A stretch of DNA of 25,584 nt from a virus: IMG/VR virus record IMGVR_UViG_3300006789_000136, positions 1 through 25,584 of that record; one strand, 5' to 3'. Positions 8,029 through 16,268 of the stretch are shown here, in pieces. A program made the translations under genes and the position numbers. The notes under the pieces are model-generated. The model searched no databases and was not told where the DNA came from. It worked only from the letters and a program-made list of their open reading frames with translations. Every line of letters begins with the position of its first letter. The first letter of the stretch is position 1.

Positions 8029-8134
8029 AAATGAACTTCGTTGTGCTGAGAAAGATATGAGCAAAGCACAAAACAGGATAGCATTTACATTAAGTGCTAT
8101 ACATAATTTAAAAGATAGAGATATAAAGGAGTAA
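7958..8134 (+). CDS. Small coiled-coil protein (58 aa), overlapping frame
   Basis: ATG at 7958 opens a 58-codon frame that overlaps the end of the previous gene by 71 bases in another frame and stops at 8132-8134, four bases before the next ATG. A GAGG ribosome-binding core lies about 9 bases upstream. The protein is almost entirely helical with heptad-like charge (EIIQSMEMEIAKAKNEL, CAEKDMSKAQNRI), suggesting a small coiled coil. No family recognised. Evidence for its reality is the ribosome-binding site, the filling of an otherwise empty 105-base gap, and a sensible composition. Confidence 0.6.
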   Translation: MQIWKEKTIPEIIQSMEMEIAKAKNELRCAEKDMSKAQNRIAFTLSAIHNLKDRDIKE

Positions 8135-8138
8135 AGAT

Positions 8139-8435
8139 ATGAAATTAGCAGAATTATCACAAAAACCCAAATTACTTAAAGTAATGATCGACAGAGAAGA
8201 CATCGTAGAAAAATACGGTGAAGAACTAGAATTCTTTGTTTATGACAGACAACCCCTAGATGTATTCTCCAAATTAGCAAATGCTGAGAGTGGAGATCTT
8301 GGTGGCACAACTATGCTACTAAAAGACTTAATACTTGACGAAGAAGCAAATTGCATCATGAACGATGACAATATTCTTCCTATGGATGTCATGATCGAAG
8401 CAATCAAGTTGATTGGCGACAGATTGGGAAAGTAA
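8139..8435 (+). CDS. Tail assembly chaperone, short form (lambda gpG analogue)
   Basis: A 98-aa acidic helical protein with a strong AAGGAGT ribosome-binding site. It lies between the tail tube and tape-measure genes, the conserved place of the chaperone that coats the tape-measure protein before the tube polymerises. The segment VEKYGEELEFFVYDRQPLDVFSKLA (about 24-48) has the pattern seen in siphoviral chaperones (E-x-x-F-x-x-x-D-R-Q-P-x-D). The last sense codons are Gly-Lys inside the slippery sequence GGGAAAG. Most ribosomes should stop here and a minority shift to make the G-T fusion. Confidence 0.85.
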   Translation: MKLAELSQKPKLLKVMIDREDIVEKYGEELEFFVYDRQPLDVFSKLANAESGDLGGTTMLLKDLILDEEANCIMNDDNILPMDVMIEAIKLIGDRLGK

Positions 8436-8689
8436 CAAGCCATACTATAGTAGAAGGCTCGCCCGAAACAAACATAATACTACTGTTTGATTCAATGGGA
8501 AGACGATATAGCAAGTTACCAAGTGAAATATTGCGTGAAGCAGATTCGTTTGATATAATGGTCATGGATGTAGCACACACATATGAAAAGTATATGGACG
8601 CAAAGAAAAACAATAAAGGTATGGATCAATTCTATAGTCAAGAAGATTTAGAAGCATACCACAAACAGGTAACTGGTAAGGAAAAATAA
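8139..8689 (+). CDS. Tail assembly chaperone G-T fusion, -1 frameshift product
   Basis: A -1 shift at 8426-8432 joins the 98 codons of the short form to the overlapping frame 8432-8689 with no stop between. It adds 85 residues for about 183 in total. The added part starts VTSHTIVEGSPETN and contains GRRYSKLPSEILREADSFDIMVMDVA, the pattern of the T domain of such chaperones that recruits tail tube subunits. The T part has an internal ATG at 8495 but no ribosome-binding site before it, which argues for frameshift expression. The stop TAA abuts the next ATG (8690). In lambda the same heptamer yields G-T at a few percent; the rate here is unknown. Confidence 0.85.
8426..8459 (+). promoter_or_regulatory. 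Programmed -1 ribosomal frameshift site with stem-loop
   Basis: The zero-frame codons read TTG GGA AAG TAA, placing the heptamer G-GGA-AAG (8426-8432) in the exact phase for tandem -1 slippage to GGG/AAA. It is the same heptamer as in lambda G-T. Five bases downstream, AGCC (8438-8441) pairs with GGCT (8456-8459), and TAC/GTA inside extends the stem around a TATA loop: a modest stimulatory hairpin. The zero-frame stop directly follows the heptamer. Confidence 0.85.
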
Positions 8690-8983
8690 ATGGGAATAAA
8701 GGTAGATACAAAACAAGTTGACAAGTTACTCGACATGCTAGGCGATTTACCTGCAGACGCAATGAACAAAGCATATCCCTATCTCAAAAGCGAAACACCT
8801 AAAAAGACTGGTAATGCAAGGCGTAACACATCTCATACAAATAATAGTCTTAAAATTAAGAGTAAGTACGGTTATGCCGGAAGACTAGACGAGGGTTGGA
8901 GCAGGCAAGCACCAGATGGCTTCACAGATCCTACTATAGACTTTATTCAAGATTATTTTGATAATCAGGTAAGGAAATTATAA
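8690..8983 (+). CDS. HK97 gp10-like tail completion protein
   Basis: A 97-aa protein with an N-terminal helical segment (VDKLLDMLGDLP), then TPKKTGNARRNTSHTNN and IKSKYGYAGRLDEGWSRQAPDGFTDPT. The order 'TPxxTGxaRxnt ... I.s..gYa.rLdeGws.qap.Gf' is the recognisable signature of the HK97 gp10 family, small proteins near the head-tail joint. Here it sits between the chaperone and tape-measure genes instead of next to the adaptor genes. Stop and start are coupled on both sides (ATG abuts the previous stop, TAATG with the tape measure). Confidence 0.75.
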   Translation: MGIKVDTKQVDKLLDMLGDLPADAMNKAYPYLKSETPKKTGNARRNTSHTNNSLKIKSKYGYAGRLDEGWSRQAPDGFTDPTIDFIQDYFDNQVRKL

Positions 8984-11418
8984 TGGCCAAAAGTATAGAA
9001 GTCACATTAGAGTTAAACAATAAACAATATAGCAGAGCGTTAAACCAAAGTAAAACGCAAACAGATTCCTTTGGTAAATCAGCCAAAGTATCAATGGCTG
9101 GTGTTGCTAGTGCTTTTGCGGCACTTGGCGGTGCGGCAGTAATCAAGAGCATTGTAGATGTTGGTCAAAGATTCCAAGATTTAAGAACAAGTCTTGCATT
9201 TGTCGAAGGTAGTGCTGAAGCCGGTGCCACTGCATTCAAAAATATATCAGCGTTAGCAACTACTACACAATTTGGTGTAGAAGAACTTGCAAAAAGTTAT
9301 ATAAGATTACAATCAGAAGGTCTCGAACCAACAAATGAATTACTATTGTCATTTGCCGGTGCCGCATCTATTACTCAAGACCAATTAGGCTCATTAACAG
9401 CACTAACAGAACTATTTGCAAGAGCGGCTGGTAAAGGTAAATTAGAACTCACAGACTTTGACAAGATTGCTGAAAGAGGTATTCCAATATACAGTCTGTT
9501 GCAAGAGAAATTTGGTATGACTGTTGACCAAATTAAGAAATTAGCCACAACAGCAAAAGGTCAAAAACAATTATTTAAAGGTATCCAAGAAGCACTGGAA
9601 GACACCTACGGTGAAGCCTTACCAGCAAAATTAAAAGATTCAAGTATTGCATTTAGTAACTTAAACATTGCAGTAAACAATTTAAAAGACAGCCTATTCA
9701 CAGAGATGGGACTTGATGCTACTGCAGGAATAGAATCATTAACAGCGGCAATACAATCCTTAGCAGATAACACAGAAGGTCTAGGTAGAGGTCTAGCAGC
9801 CGCGGCTGGTGTATTAGAAACATTGGCTGCCGCATTTGTCTTTAGCAAAGTGGTTTCTAAAAACGCACTTGACCAATTTGTCAAATTTGGAGACAAAATA
9901 AAAGGTCTATTTGCCAAAGGAGGTGTATTTGCAGGTGCAATAAAAATATTCAAAGACTTTGCATTCTCCATTAGATTAGCAGGTTCAACTATAGCAGGCT
10001 TTGTTGGTAAAAGAGTAGGTCTCGGAGCACTTGCAGTTGCATTGGCAGCCGTTGCACCAGCAGGCGCCGGAGTTGCAATATTAATTGGCTCAATTGGATT
10101 AGCCATCGATGGTTTGGCTAGAATATTCACTGGTAAAGGCATCATTCAGCACCTTAAGGACTTTGCATACTATGTAGGTATACTCACAAAAGATGCTGAT
10201 GAAAGTACCGAATCAATTAAAAATAACGCACATGTGTTAGCCCACGAGGCAGAACAAGCCAGACTAGCAGGAATAGAGTCTAAAAAATTAGCCGATCGAA
10301 TCAAAGAACTTTCAAGTGCCGCAAAAGGATTCACCGAAACCGATTATAGAACAGAATTAGAAAAGTTAACAGATAGACAACAAGAAGCCAGAAGAGCACT
10401 AGGTGATTTATTAGTTGCATACGAAATGAGTAATGGCGCCCTCGCCGATTACGAAAAATTACTTGCCGCTGTTAATAATGAAATAGTAGCGGCTGATAAA
10501 GCAGTAAGTGATTACAAACAAAGTCAACAAGATGCTACATTCCAATTGCAAAGTTATGTAGAGTTCATGAAGCAACTCAAGGAAGAAACAGCATCAACTA
10601 TAAATCAACAAAGACATGCCACTGATGCATTAAAGTTCTTTACTCAAGCATATGAAGATGGCTTTATCAGTGCTGAAGCATTTGCAATCATGCAAGAAAG
10701 ACTTAACAGTATACTTGGTATTACAAAAGACGAGGCTGATGAAGTTGCTACTGGTATGGAAACATACAAAGACGCACTAGCAGAGGCTGGTTCTGCATTA
10801 ACTGATTATACTTTATTACAAGAATTACTCAATGAGTTATTCACAACTGGCCAAATAACCTTAACAGAATATAATGACGCAATCAGAGATCTAGATGAAC
10901 AATTTAGTCAAAATGAAGGACTAAACAATTTCCTTGATGTGTTAGGCTCAGCACAAGTAGCCTTAAGTCAAGATTTAGCACAAGCATTTATGGATGGCGA
11001 AAGTGCAGGTGATTCATTCCAGAAGTTCTTTAAGAAAATGGTTAAACAAATAATTGCAGATATTCTTAGATTACAAATTATACAACCTATACTAAGTTCT
11101 ATTATGGCACCATTTGGCTTCGGCTTCGGCAGTGGTGGTAGTGTTGTCAAATTACCTTCAGGTGATGGAGGTGGTTACACAGGATCAGGTGCTAGAGCAG
11201 GTGGTGTAGACGGTAGAGGTGGATTCCCTGCTATATTACACCCTAATGAAACAGTTATAGATCATACCAAAGGACAAGGTATGGGTGCTGTACAAAACAC
11301 AGCAGTAACATACAACATCAATGCCGTAGATGCTCGTTCATTTAAAGAACTAGTAGCAAGTGATCCAGAATACTTATACAATGTCACCCAAGTAGGTGCA
11401 AGGAGACAACCACGATGA
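8983..11418 (+). CDS. Tail tape-measure protein
   Basis: An 811-aa protein that sets tail length and is ejected ahead of the DNA. The N-terminal ~210 residues hold the conserved tape-measure domain (QRFQDLRTSLAFVEGSAEAG, ALATTTQFGVEELAKSYIRLQ, GKLELTDFDKIAERGIPIY). Two hydrophobic segments lie at about 267-292 and 345-377 and could enter the host membrane. A long helical middle with coiled-coil character follows (about 400-690). The Gly-rich C-terminus contains GRGGFPAILHPNETVIDHTKG, as in lambda gpH-like proteins. At 0.15 nm per residue the expected tail is about 120 nm. The start overlaps the previous stop and the end overlaps the next start (ATGA). Confidence 0.93.
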   Translation: MAKSIEVTLELNNKQYSRALNQSKTQTDSFGKSAKVSMAGVASAFAALGGAAVIKSIVDVGQRFQDLRTSLAFVEGSAEAGATAFKNISALATTTQFGVEELAKSYIRLQSEGLEPTNELLLSFAGAASITQDQLGSLTALTELFARAAGKGKLELTDFDKIAERGIPIYSLLQEKFGMTVDQIKKLATTAKGQKQLFKGIQEALEDTYGEALPAKLKDSSIAFSNLNIAVNNLKDSLFTEMGLDATAGIESLTAAIQSLADNTEGLGRGLAAAAGVLETLAAAFVFSKVVSKNALDQFVKFGDKIKGLFAKGGVFAGAIKIFKDFAFSIRLAGSTIAGFVGKRVGLGALAVALAAVAPAGAGVAILIGSIGLAIDGLARIFTGKGIIQHLKDFAYYVGILTKDADESTESIKNNAHVLAHEAEQARLAGIESKKLADRIKELSSAAKGFTETDYRTELEKLTDRQQEARRALGDLLVAYEMSNGALADYEKLLAAVNNEIVAADKAVSDYKQSQQDATFQLQSYVEFMKQLKEETASTINQQRHATDALKFFTQAYEDGFISAEAFAIMQERLNSILGITKDEADEVATGMETYKDALAEAGSALTDYTLLQELLNELFTTGQITLTEYNDAIRDLDEQFSQNEGLNNFLDVLGSAQVALSQDLAQAFMDGESAGDSFQKFFKKMVKQIIADILRLQIIQPILSSIMAPFGFGFGSGGSVVKLPSGDGGGYTGSGARAGGVDGRGGFPAILHPNETVIDHTKGQGMGAVQNTAVTYNINAVDARSFKELVASDPEYLYNVTQVGARRQPR

Positions 11419-12071
11419 GCCTACAAACAATAGTAGATAATGCAACTTATGTTACAATATACAGAAAGAAAATTGCAGGGCAATCAATATCAAGATCAGG
11501 TAGATTACTTACTTCTGAAGTAGTAAGTGCTGTACCATATCAGTTCACTAGCGGCATGCACGGTGGCTTACAATACAGTACTAACAGAGGACTTACAGAA
11601 GACTTAAATGCATTAGATGTAACAGAAGAAGCAACAATAGACATAGGTACGACTAATACTAGCCTTGCTTACATCACAGCATATCAAGGAGATAGTACAG
11701 GTATAGGAAGTGTTACTTGCGTATCAGCAAGTGGTTCAACACTAACAGTAAATGCCAGTAGTGCAGGTAGTGGCACATTCTTGTTTAAGAAAGGTGACTA
11801 CATACAACCAGCATCAGGATATAGATACCCATATCAAGTAACAGCAGATGTAGCCCATACTACTTCAAGTAGTGTTGCTATACCACTAAGCAGACCATTC
11901 ATACCTCAAGACAGTTATACACTAAGTGGTAAAGGAATTGTAGTAGGTTCAGCGTGTACATGGAAAGTTAAAATGGTAAGCAAGCCTAAGTATAGTGTTA
12001 TACCTGGAGATTTATTACAATTTGACTCTGAATTCGAATATTTAGAGTTCATTAGAAAAGAGGACGGTTAA
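11415..12071 (+). CDS. Minor tail protein (distal tail / tip), 218 aa
   Basis: A 218-aa beta-rich protein following the tape measure, in the place of lambda gpM/gpL-type distal tail proteins. A Ser/Thr/Gly-rich central part (about 85-150, e.g. SVTCVSASGSTLTVNASSAGSG) reads like an inserted beta domain. The end, PKYSVIPGDLLQFDSEFEYLEFIRKEDG, looks like the close of a beta sandwich. The ribosome-binding site is AGGAGA and the start overlaps the tape-measure stop (ATGA). There is no catalytic motif and the exact tail position is inferred from gene order only. Confidence 0.62.
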   Translation: MSLQTIVDNATYVTIYRKKIAGQSISRSGRLLTSEVVSAVPYQFTSGMHGGLQYSTNRGLTEDLNALDVTEEATIDIGTTNTSLAYITAYQGDSTGIGSVTCVSASGSTLTVNASSAGSGTFLFKKGDYIQPASGYRYPYQVTADVAHTTSSSVAIPLSRPFIPQDSYTLSGKGIVVGSACTWKVKMVSKPKYSVIPGDLLQFDSEFEYLEFIRKEDG

Positions 12072-12721
12072 TGGCTACCACAATCACTGAAGTAACTGCA
12101 AATAACATCAAACATTGTTTGCTTATACAACTACAAATAGGTAGTACAACTTATTATGTGTCAAATAGTTGGAAAACAATCACATATGATGGTAATGATT
12201 ACACTGAATTAGGTGCATTTCTGAATATAGGTCAATTTCAAGAAGATATTAAGACAACAAACGGCGATTTAAACATGGTTTTGACAGGAATACCTGCGGG
12301 TAATGTGCAAACAGTCCTAACAAATCAGGTTAAAGGTGGTGCTGTAAGTATATTTAGAGCATTTTTTGACGATAACTATGCAGTTACTAATGTATATCCT
12401 CGTTACAAAGGTGTTATTACTAACTATAGCATCACAGAAGATGTTAATATTGAAAATGGTGACATAACTAACTCAGTTGGTATAAGTGTAGCAAGTATTA
12501 ACACTATATTAGAGAACAGAATAAATGGACAGCGTACAGCACCAGCAGATAGAAAGCGTTTATTCCCTGGAGACAATACTTTTGATAGAGTGCCTGTGAT
12601 TAACAACACATCTTTTGACTTTGGTAAAGAATACACAGGTGGTGGCGGCTACGGAGGTGGCGGCGGAGGCGGTGGCCGAGGCCGTGGTGGCGGCGGAGGT
12701 CGTAACCAACAACAAAGATAA
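12071..12721 (+). CDS. Minor tail protein with Gly-rich C-terminal tail
   Basis: A 216-aa protein. Residues 1-185 form a beta-rich domain typical of tail-tip proteins encoded before J, with a conserved-looking end INGQRTAPADRKRLFPGDNTFDRVP (about 155-180). From residue 190 the chain becomes almost pure glycine with Tyr and Arg (RGRGGGGG), then RNQQQR. The coding stretch 12638-12703 is very GC-rich in an AT-rich genome. Only one cysteine is seen (residue 16), so a lambda gpL-type iron-sulphur site is not supported. It overlaps the previous gene by one base (TAATG). Confidence 0.65.
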   Translation: MATTITEVTANNIKHCLLIQLQIGSTTYYVSNSWKTITYDGNDYTELGAFLNIGQFQEDIKTTNGDLNMVLTGIPAGNVQTVLTNQVKGGAVSIFRAFFDDNYAVTNVYPRYKGVITNYSITEDVNIENGDITNSVGISVASINTILENRINGQRTAPADRKRLFPGDNTFDRVPVINNTSFDFGKEYTGGGGYGGGGGGGGRGRGGGGGRNQQQR

Positions 12722-12741
12722 AGATATAAAGGTTTGAAGAT

Positions 12742-13197
12742 ATGAAGATAAGAAACGCAACAATACAAGATTTTGATAGAATAATGGAAATGATGATAGA
12801 CTTCGCAAACAGTAGCCCATATGAAGCACATCACAATCCACAGTACGGAGATACATGGGTTAGACGCTTGTTATGTAAATTTATGCAAAGCGGATGTATA
12901 CTGTTAGCAGAGCATGAAGAACAAACAATAGGCATGTTGATTGGAGATATATCATCCGATCCATGGTTACCAGAGATTAAAACACTTCGCGAAGTAGCGT
13001 GGTGGGTAGATGAAGAACATAGAATGACTAGTGCAGGATATAAATTATTATTAAAGTATATCAAGATAGGAAAAGCACTACAAGAAGCAGGTGAAATACA
13101 AGGCTTCACATTAACAAACATGGAACAGTCGCCAGACTTTGACTTAGAAAGCAGAGGTTGGCGTCCTATAGAAAAGAATTATATTTACGAAGGATAA
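12742..13197 (+). CDS. GNAT-like acetyltransferase encoded among tail genes
   Basis: A 151-aa protein starting MKIRNATIQDFDRIMEMM, the usual first strand and helix of GNAT N-acetyltransferases. It continues with a strand pair (GCILLAEHEEQTIGMLIGDI), the acetyl-CoA motif A region VAWWVDEEHRMTSAGYKLLLKYIK (about 84-107), and a C-terminal FxLxxxxxxPxFDLESRGWRPIEKNYI typical of GNAT ends. The pyrophosphate-binding loop is degenerate (RMTSAG in place of Q/RxxGxG/A), so activity is uncertain. Many phages encode such proteins next to J-like genes; the substrate is unknown. Confidence 0.75.
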   Translation: MKIRNATIQDFDRIMEMMIDFANSSPYEAHHNPQYGDTWVRRLLCKFMQSGCILLAEHEEQTIGMLIGDISSDPWLPEIKTLREVAWWVDEEHRMTSAGYKLLLKYIKIGKALQEAGEIQGFTLTNMEQSPDFDLESRGWRPIEKNYIYEG

Positions 13198-13200
13198 CAT

Positions 13201-15840
13201 ATGGCAGTCTTTACAGCAATAGCAACAGCAATAGTAAGTGCGATCGGTATAAGTACCGCAACTATCTTTGGTACATTAACTTGGGCAGGTTTAGCCACAT
13301 CTGTTATAGCAGGTGGATTAGCAATGGGCACAGCAAAAGTATTAGGTGTGTTCAAACCACCTAATGTAGCAAGTGCAAAAGACCCAGGCGTTAAAGTACA
13401 AGTATCGCCAAGCACAGACAACAAAGTGCCTGTGTTCTATGGCAGTAACTTGACTGGTGGTATTATTGTAGATGCTGGTATTAGCAATCAAAACGATACA
13501 ATGACTTATGTTATAGTGCTAGGTGAGAAAACAGACACCGGTACATACACAATAGGTAAACAATACAGAGGCGACCAACAACTTAACTTCGGTGTTGGTT
13601 CACAAAGTCATGTGGTTACATCAGTAACAGATGCTAACGGTACAGCCGCAAACAAAGTTAATGGTAAAATGCGTTCAAGAATATATGCTGGTGGTACTGC
13701 CGCTAGTGATCAAATATTCCCAGCAAGTGGTAACCAAGTTGCCGCAACCACTATGTTAAGTACAATCAATGCAAACACCAGTTACGAAGGTCTAGTATAT
13801 GTTGTATTCCAAATAGACTATGATGCTGAAGAAGGATTAACAGGCTTAGGACAATACACAACAGAAATAACAAACAGTCTAAGCGAGCCTGGTGCAGTAC
13901 TAGATGATTATCTCACAAATAGCCGTTATGGAGCAGGGTTAAGCACTTCAGACATAGACTTAACTTCAATTGCCGCACTTACAAGTTATGCAACTGAGCA
14001 AGTAGATTATACTACTAGTGTAGGTGCAACAGCACAACACAATAGATGGGCAATCAATGGTATGATGGGCACATATTCAGATGTGTTTACAAACATTGAT
14101 TTGATATGTCAAGCATGTAGTACCTTCTTTACTTACAATCCTAAAGTGGGTAAATTCGAAGTAGTTCCTAACAGAGAGGCAACAACCGCAGAAAAGAGTG
14201 CGGCTTATGTTTTTGATGATGACAATATTTTAGGTGCTATAGATGTATCAAGTACAGAATTGTATTCACAGTATAATTCATTAGAAGCAGAATTTCCCGA
14301 TGGTTCAGAACGAGATCAAACAAGTACAGTATTAGTTACTACACCTAGTGGTGAACTTAACCCTAACGAACCTGAAAACAAATTAACAACACGATATCCT
14401 ATAGTTAATGACGCACCGCGGGCAACTAACCTTGCACAAATAGACTTGCGTCAAAGCAGAAAAGACTTAGTAGTACAATTAAAAGCAGACTATGCCGCTA
14501 TACAAAGTGATGTAGGAGACATAGTTAAGTTAACAAACGCAACATATGGCTTTACAGAAAAGTTATTCCGTGTTATGCGTGTAACAGAAACGGAAGCCGA
14601 AGACGGTATGTTAAGTGTGAGCTTGGTATTATTAGAATATGATGATAGTGTGTACACTCATGTAGTAGTACAAGATTCAGGTGCATTAGACTTAACTGGT
14701 ATACCAGGATGGTGGACAGGCATATGGGGCAATATTGATTATTCAAACATAGCAAACATTATTGGTAATATAACCATTGTGGATGATCCACTAGGTAATG
14801 TAGCAAATGTTATAGATCCTCCAACAGGTAATGTCACAGGCAATGTTGACATTGGTAATGTTATATACGGTCCAGGAGCAGGTGGTCCTGATATACCAAG
14901 TATCAACTTCCCTATCACAATACCAGACATACCTGACATTGACAAAATTATAGCAAACATCAACATAATGGGTGGTGCAACAAGTATTGAGCCTGAAATG
15001 GCTACTATATTCCCAACAGTGGGTGCAACCTTTACACCTGGTGAAACAGTTAATGTGTCATTGCCACAACCTAAACCAGTGCCCAAAGACCCGGCATTCC
15101 CAGCAGGTCCATTAACAGATGAACTGTTAGCAGAATTAAGATTAGAGTTCGGTGGCACATTTGACAACAGATCAATAGTGGCAAGTACTGCCAACATAGC
15201 ATTGAATAACCAAGGTGCTATCAGTAGATCAGACTTAGGTAGTGTACAGGCTGGATTACAGTATGAAGAAGATGTATCAAATAACTCAGTGGCAAATGCC
15301 GCGGTAGTAAGTGCTCCTATAGGTTCAAATGCAAGTATTATAGCACCCATCGACATTGTAGACCTAGGTGCTATTGACTATGGAGAATTTAGTGCTGTTA
15401 ACAGTCTAGTATCATATGGTGCACTCAATGGACTAAACACTAACGAAATAGCATACAAACCAGCAAGAGAAATCTTCTACAAAGAATTTGATGTTGATCC
15501 TGTTACAGGCGCATATACACCAAATGCAAATGCAGACATTGGCGAAATAGCACAAGGTAGTGGTATTATATCTGGTAACTTACCTGTAATACCTACACTA
15601 AGTGATAACTTTAAATATGAAATATCAGAGTCTAGAGGTTCTACCATTGCAGTTAACGATTTTGGTAGACCACCAGCAAGTGCAACCAAGGCTTATGTAC
15701 CATCACACATGAATGTGGTTAACTATGCAAACAGTGATTTAAATGTTAATGCTAGTGGTGTGCGAGGATTCGATGTGACTAACCTAGACAAACGAATAAG
15801 TAAATCAGATGCTTACTTAGATATCGGAGGATTCTTCTAA
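13201..15840 (+). CDS. Tail tip / host-specificity protein (lambda J-like)
   Basis: An 879-aa protein. Residues 1-50 are hydrophobic and small-residue rich (TAIATAIVSAIGISTATIFG, then GLATSVIAGGLAMGTAKVLGV), resembling the N-terminal segments of I/J-type tip proteins. A J-like hub follows (KVPVFYGSNLTGGIIVDAG at about 77-95; LSEPGAVLDDYLTNSRYGAGL at about 230-250; RKDLVVQLKADYAAIQSDVGDIVKLTN at about 420-446). After about residue 500 the protein is low-complexity with repeated Gly-Asn (GNVxNVIDPPTGNVTGNVDIGN) and Pro-Ile (IPDIPDID) motifs, then a long Ala/Asn-rich part. The C-terminal half has no recognised domain and is probably the variable host-range region. Confidence 0.82.
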   Translation: MAVFTAIATAIVSAIGISTATIFGTLTWAGLATSVIAGGLAMGTAKVLGVFKPPNVASAKDPGVKVQVSPSTDNKVPVFYGSNLTGGIIVDAGISNQNDTMTYVIVLGEKTDTGTYTIGKQYRGDQQLNFGVGSQSHVVTSVTDANGTAANKVNGKMRSRIYAGGTAASDQIFPASGNQVAATTMLSTINANTSYEGLVYVVFQIDYDAEEGLTGLGQYTTEITNSLSEPGAVLDDYLTNSRYGAGLSTSDIDLTSIAALTSYATEQVDYTTSVGATAQHNRWAINGMMGTYSDVFTNIDLICQACSTFFTYNPKVGKFEVVPNREATTAEKSAAYVFDDDNILGAIDVSSTELYSQYNSLEAEFPDGSERDQTSTVLVTTPSGELNPNEPENKLTTRYPIVNDAPRATNLAQIDLRQSRKDLVVQLKADYAAIQSDVGDIVKLTNATYGFTEKLFRVMRVTETEAEDGMLSVSLVLLEYDDSVYTHVVVQDSGALDLTGIPGWWTGIWGNIDYSNIANIIGNITIVDDPLGNVANVIDPPTGNVTGNVDIGNVIYGPGAGGPDIPSINFPITIPDIPDIDKIIANINIMGGATSIEPEMATIFPTVGATFTPGETVNVSLPQPKPVPKDPAFPAGPLTDELLAELRLEFGGTFDNRSIVASTANIALNNQGAISRSDLGSVQAGLQYEEDVSNNSVANAAVVSAPIGSNASIIAPIDIVDLGAIDYGEFSAVNSLVSYGALNGLNTNEIAYKPAREIFYKEFDVDPVTGAYTPNANADIGEIAQGSGIISGNLPVIPTLSDNFKYEISESRGSTIAVNDFGRPPASATKAYVPSHMNVVNYANSDLNVNASGVRGFDVTNLDKRISKSDAYLDIGGFF

Positions 15841-16256
15841 TGCAAAAATATGTGTTTTACAACAATGTTAGCGGCGATATCTATTATGTAAGAGATATCA
15901 CTGAAGCAAAAGCAACTAGGTTATGTAATGCAAACACAGGTATGAACATGAGTTACATACTAGAAAGTGAAATAAATGGTACTGTGTACAATGCAAAGCA
16001 TGTAGAATTAGATTTAACTACTACACCTTTTAGTACTAGATCTGTTCCTGCTGTATATGATGATGATTTAGCAAACAAAATAAAGAGTCAACGAAACAAT
16101 ATGCTAACAACATGTGATTGGACGCAAGGTGCTGACTCACCGCTAAGTGATGCCAAAAAAGCAGAGTGGCAAACATATAGACAAGCATTACGAGATTTCG
16201 ATTATGCAGGAATAACTGAAGATATAAACATACCGTGGCCTACACGCCCGGAATAA
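15840..16256 (+). CDS. Tail (fibre) assembly chaperone-like protein
   Basis: A 138-aa protein starting directly at the J-like stop (TAATG) with a strong GGAGGA ribosome-binding site. Its C-terminal ~60 residues carry the pattern R-x-x-x-L-x-x-x-D-W-x-x-x-x-D-S-P-L ... W-x-x-Y-R-Q-A-L-R-D (residues about 86-118), ending in WPTRPE. This matches the phage tail assembly chaperone/tail-fibre assembly family often found next to fibre genes. The N-terminal half (about 1-75) is specific and likely contacts the partner. It probably helps fold or attach the J-like or fibre protein nearby. Confidence 0.8.
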   Translation: MQKYVFYNNVSGDIYYVRDITEAKATRLCNANTGMNMSYILESEINGTVYNAKHVELDLTTTPFSTRSVPAVYDDDLANKIKSQRNNMLTTCDWTQGADSPLSDAKKAEWQTYRQALRDFDYAGITEDINIPWPTRPE

Positions 16257-16268
16257 GGAAATATAGAT

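Noticed and set aside
12560-12856. Long minus-strand frames opposite the Gly-rich tail (one is Pro/Arg-rich)
   Set aside because: They are mirror frames of the GGN codons on the + strand, lack a ribosome-binding site and lie against well-supported + strand genes.
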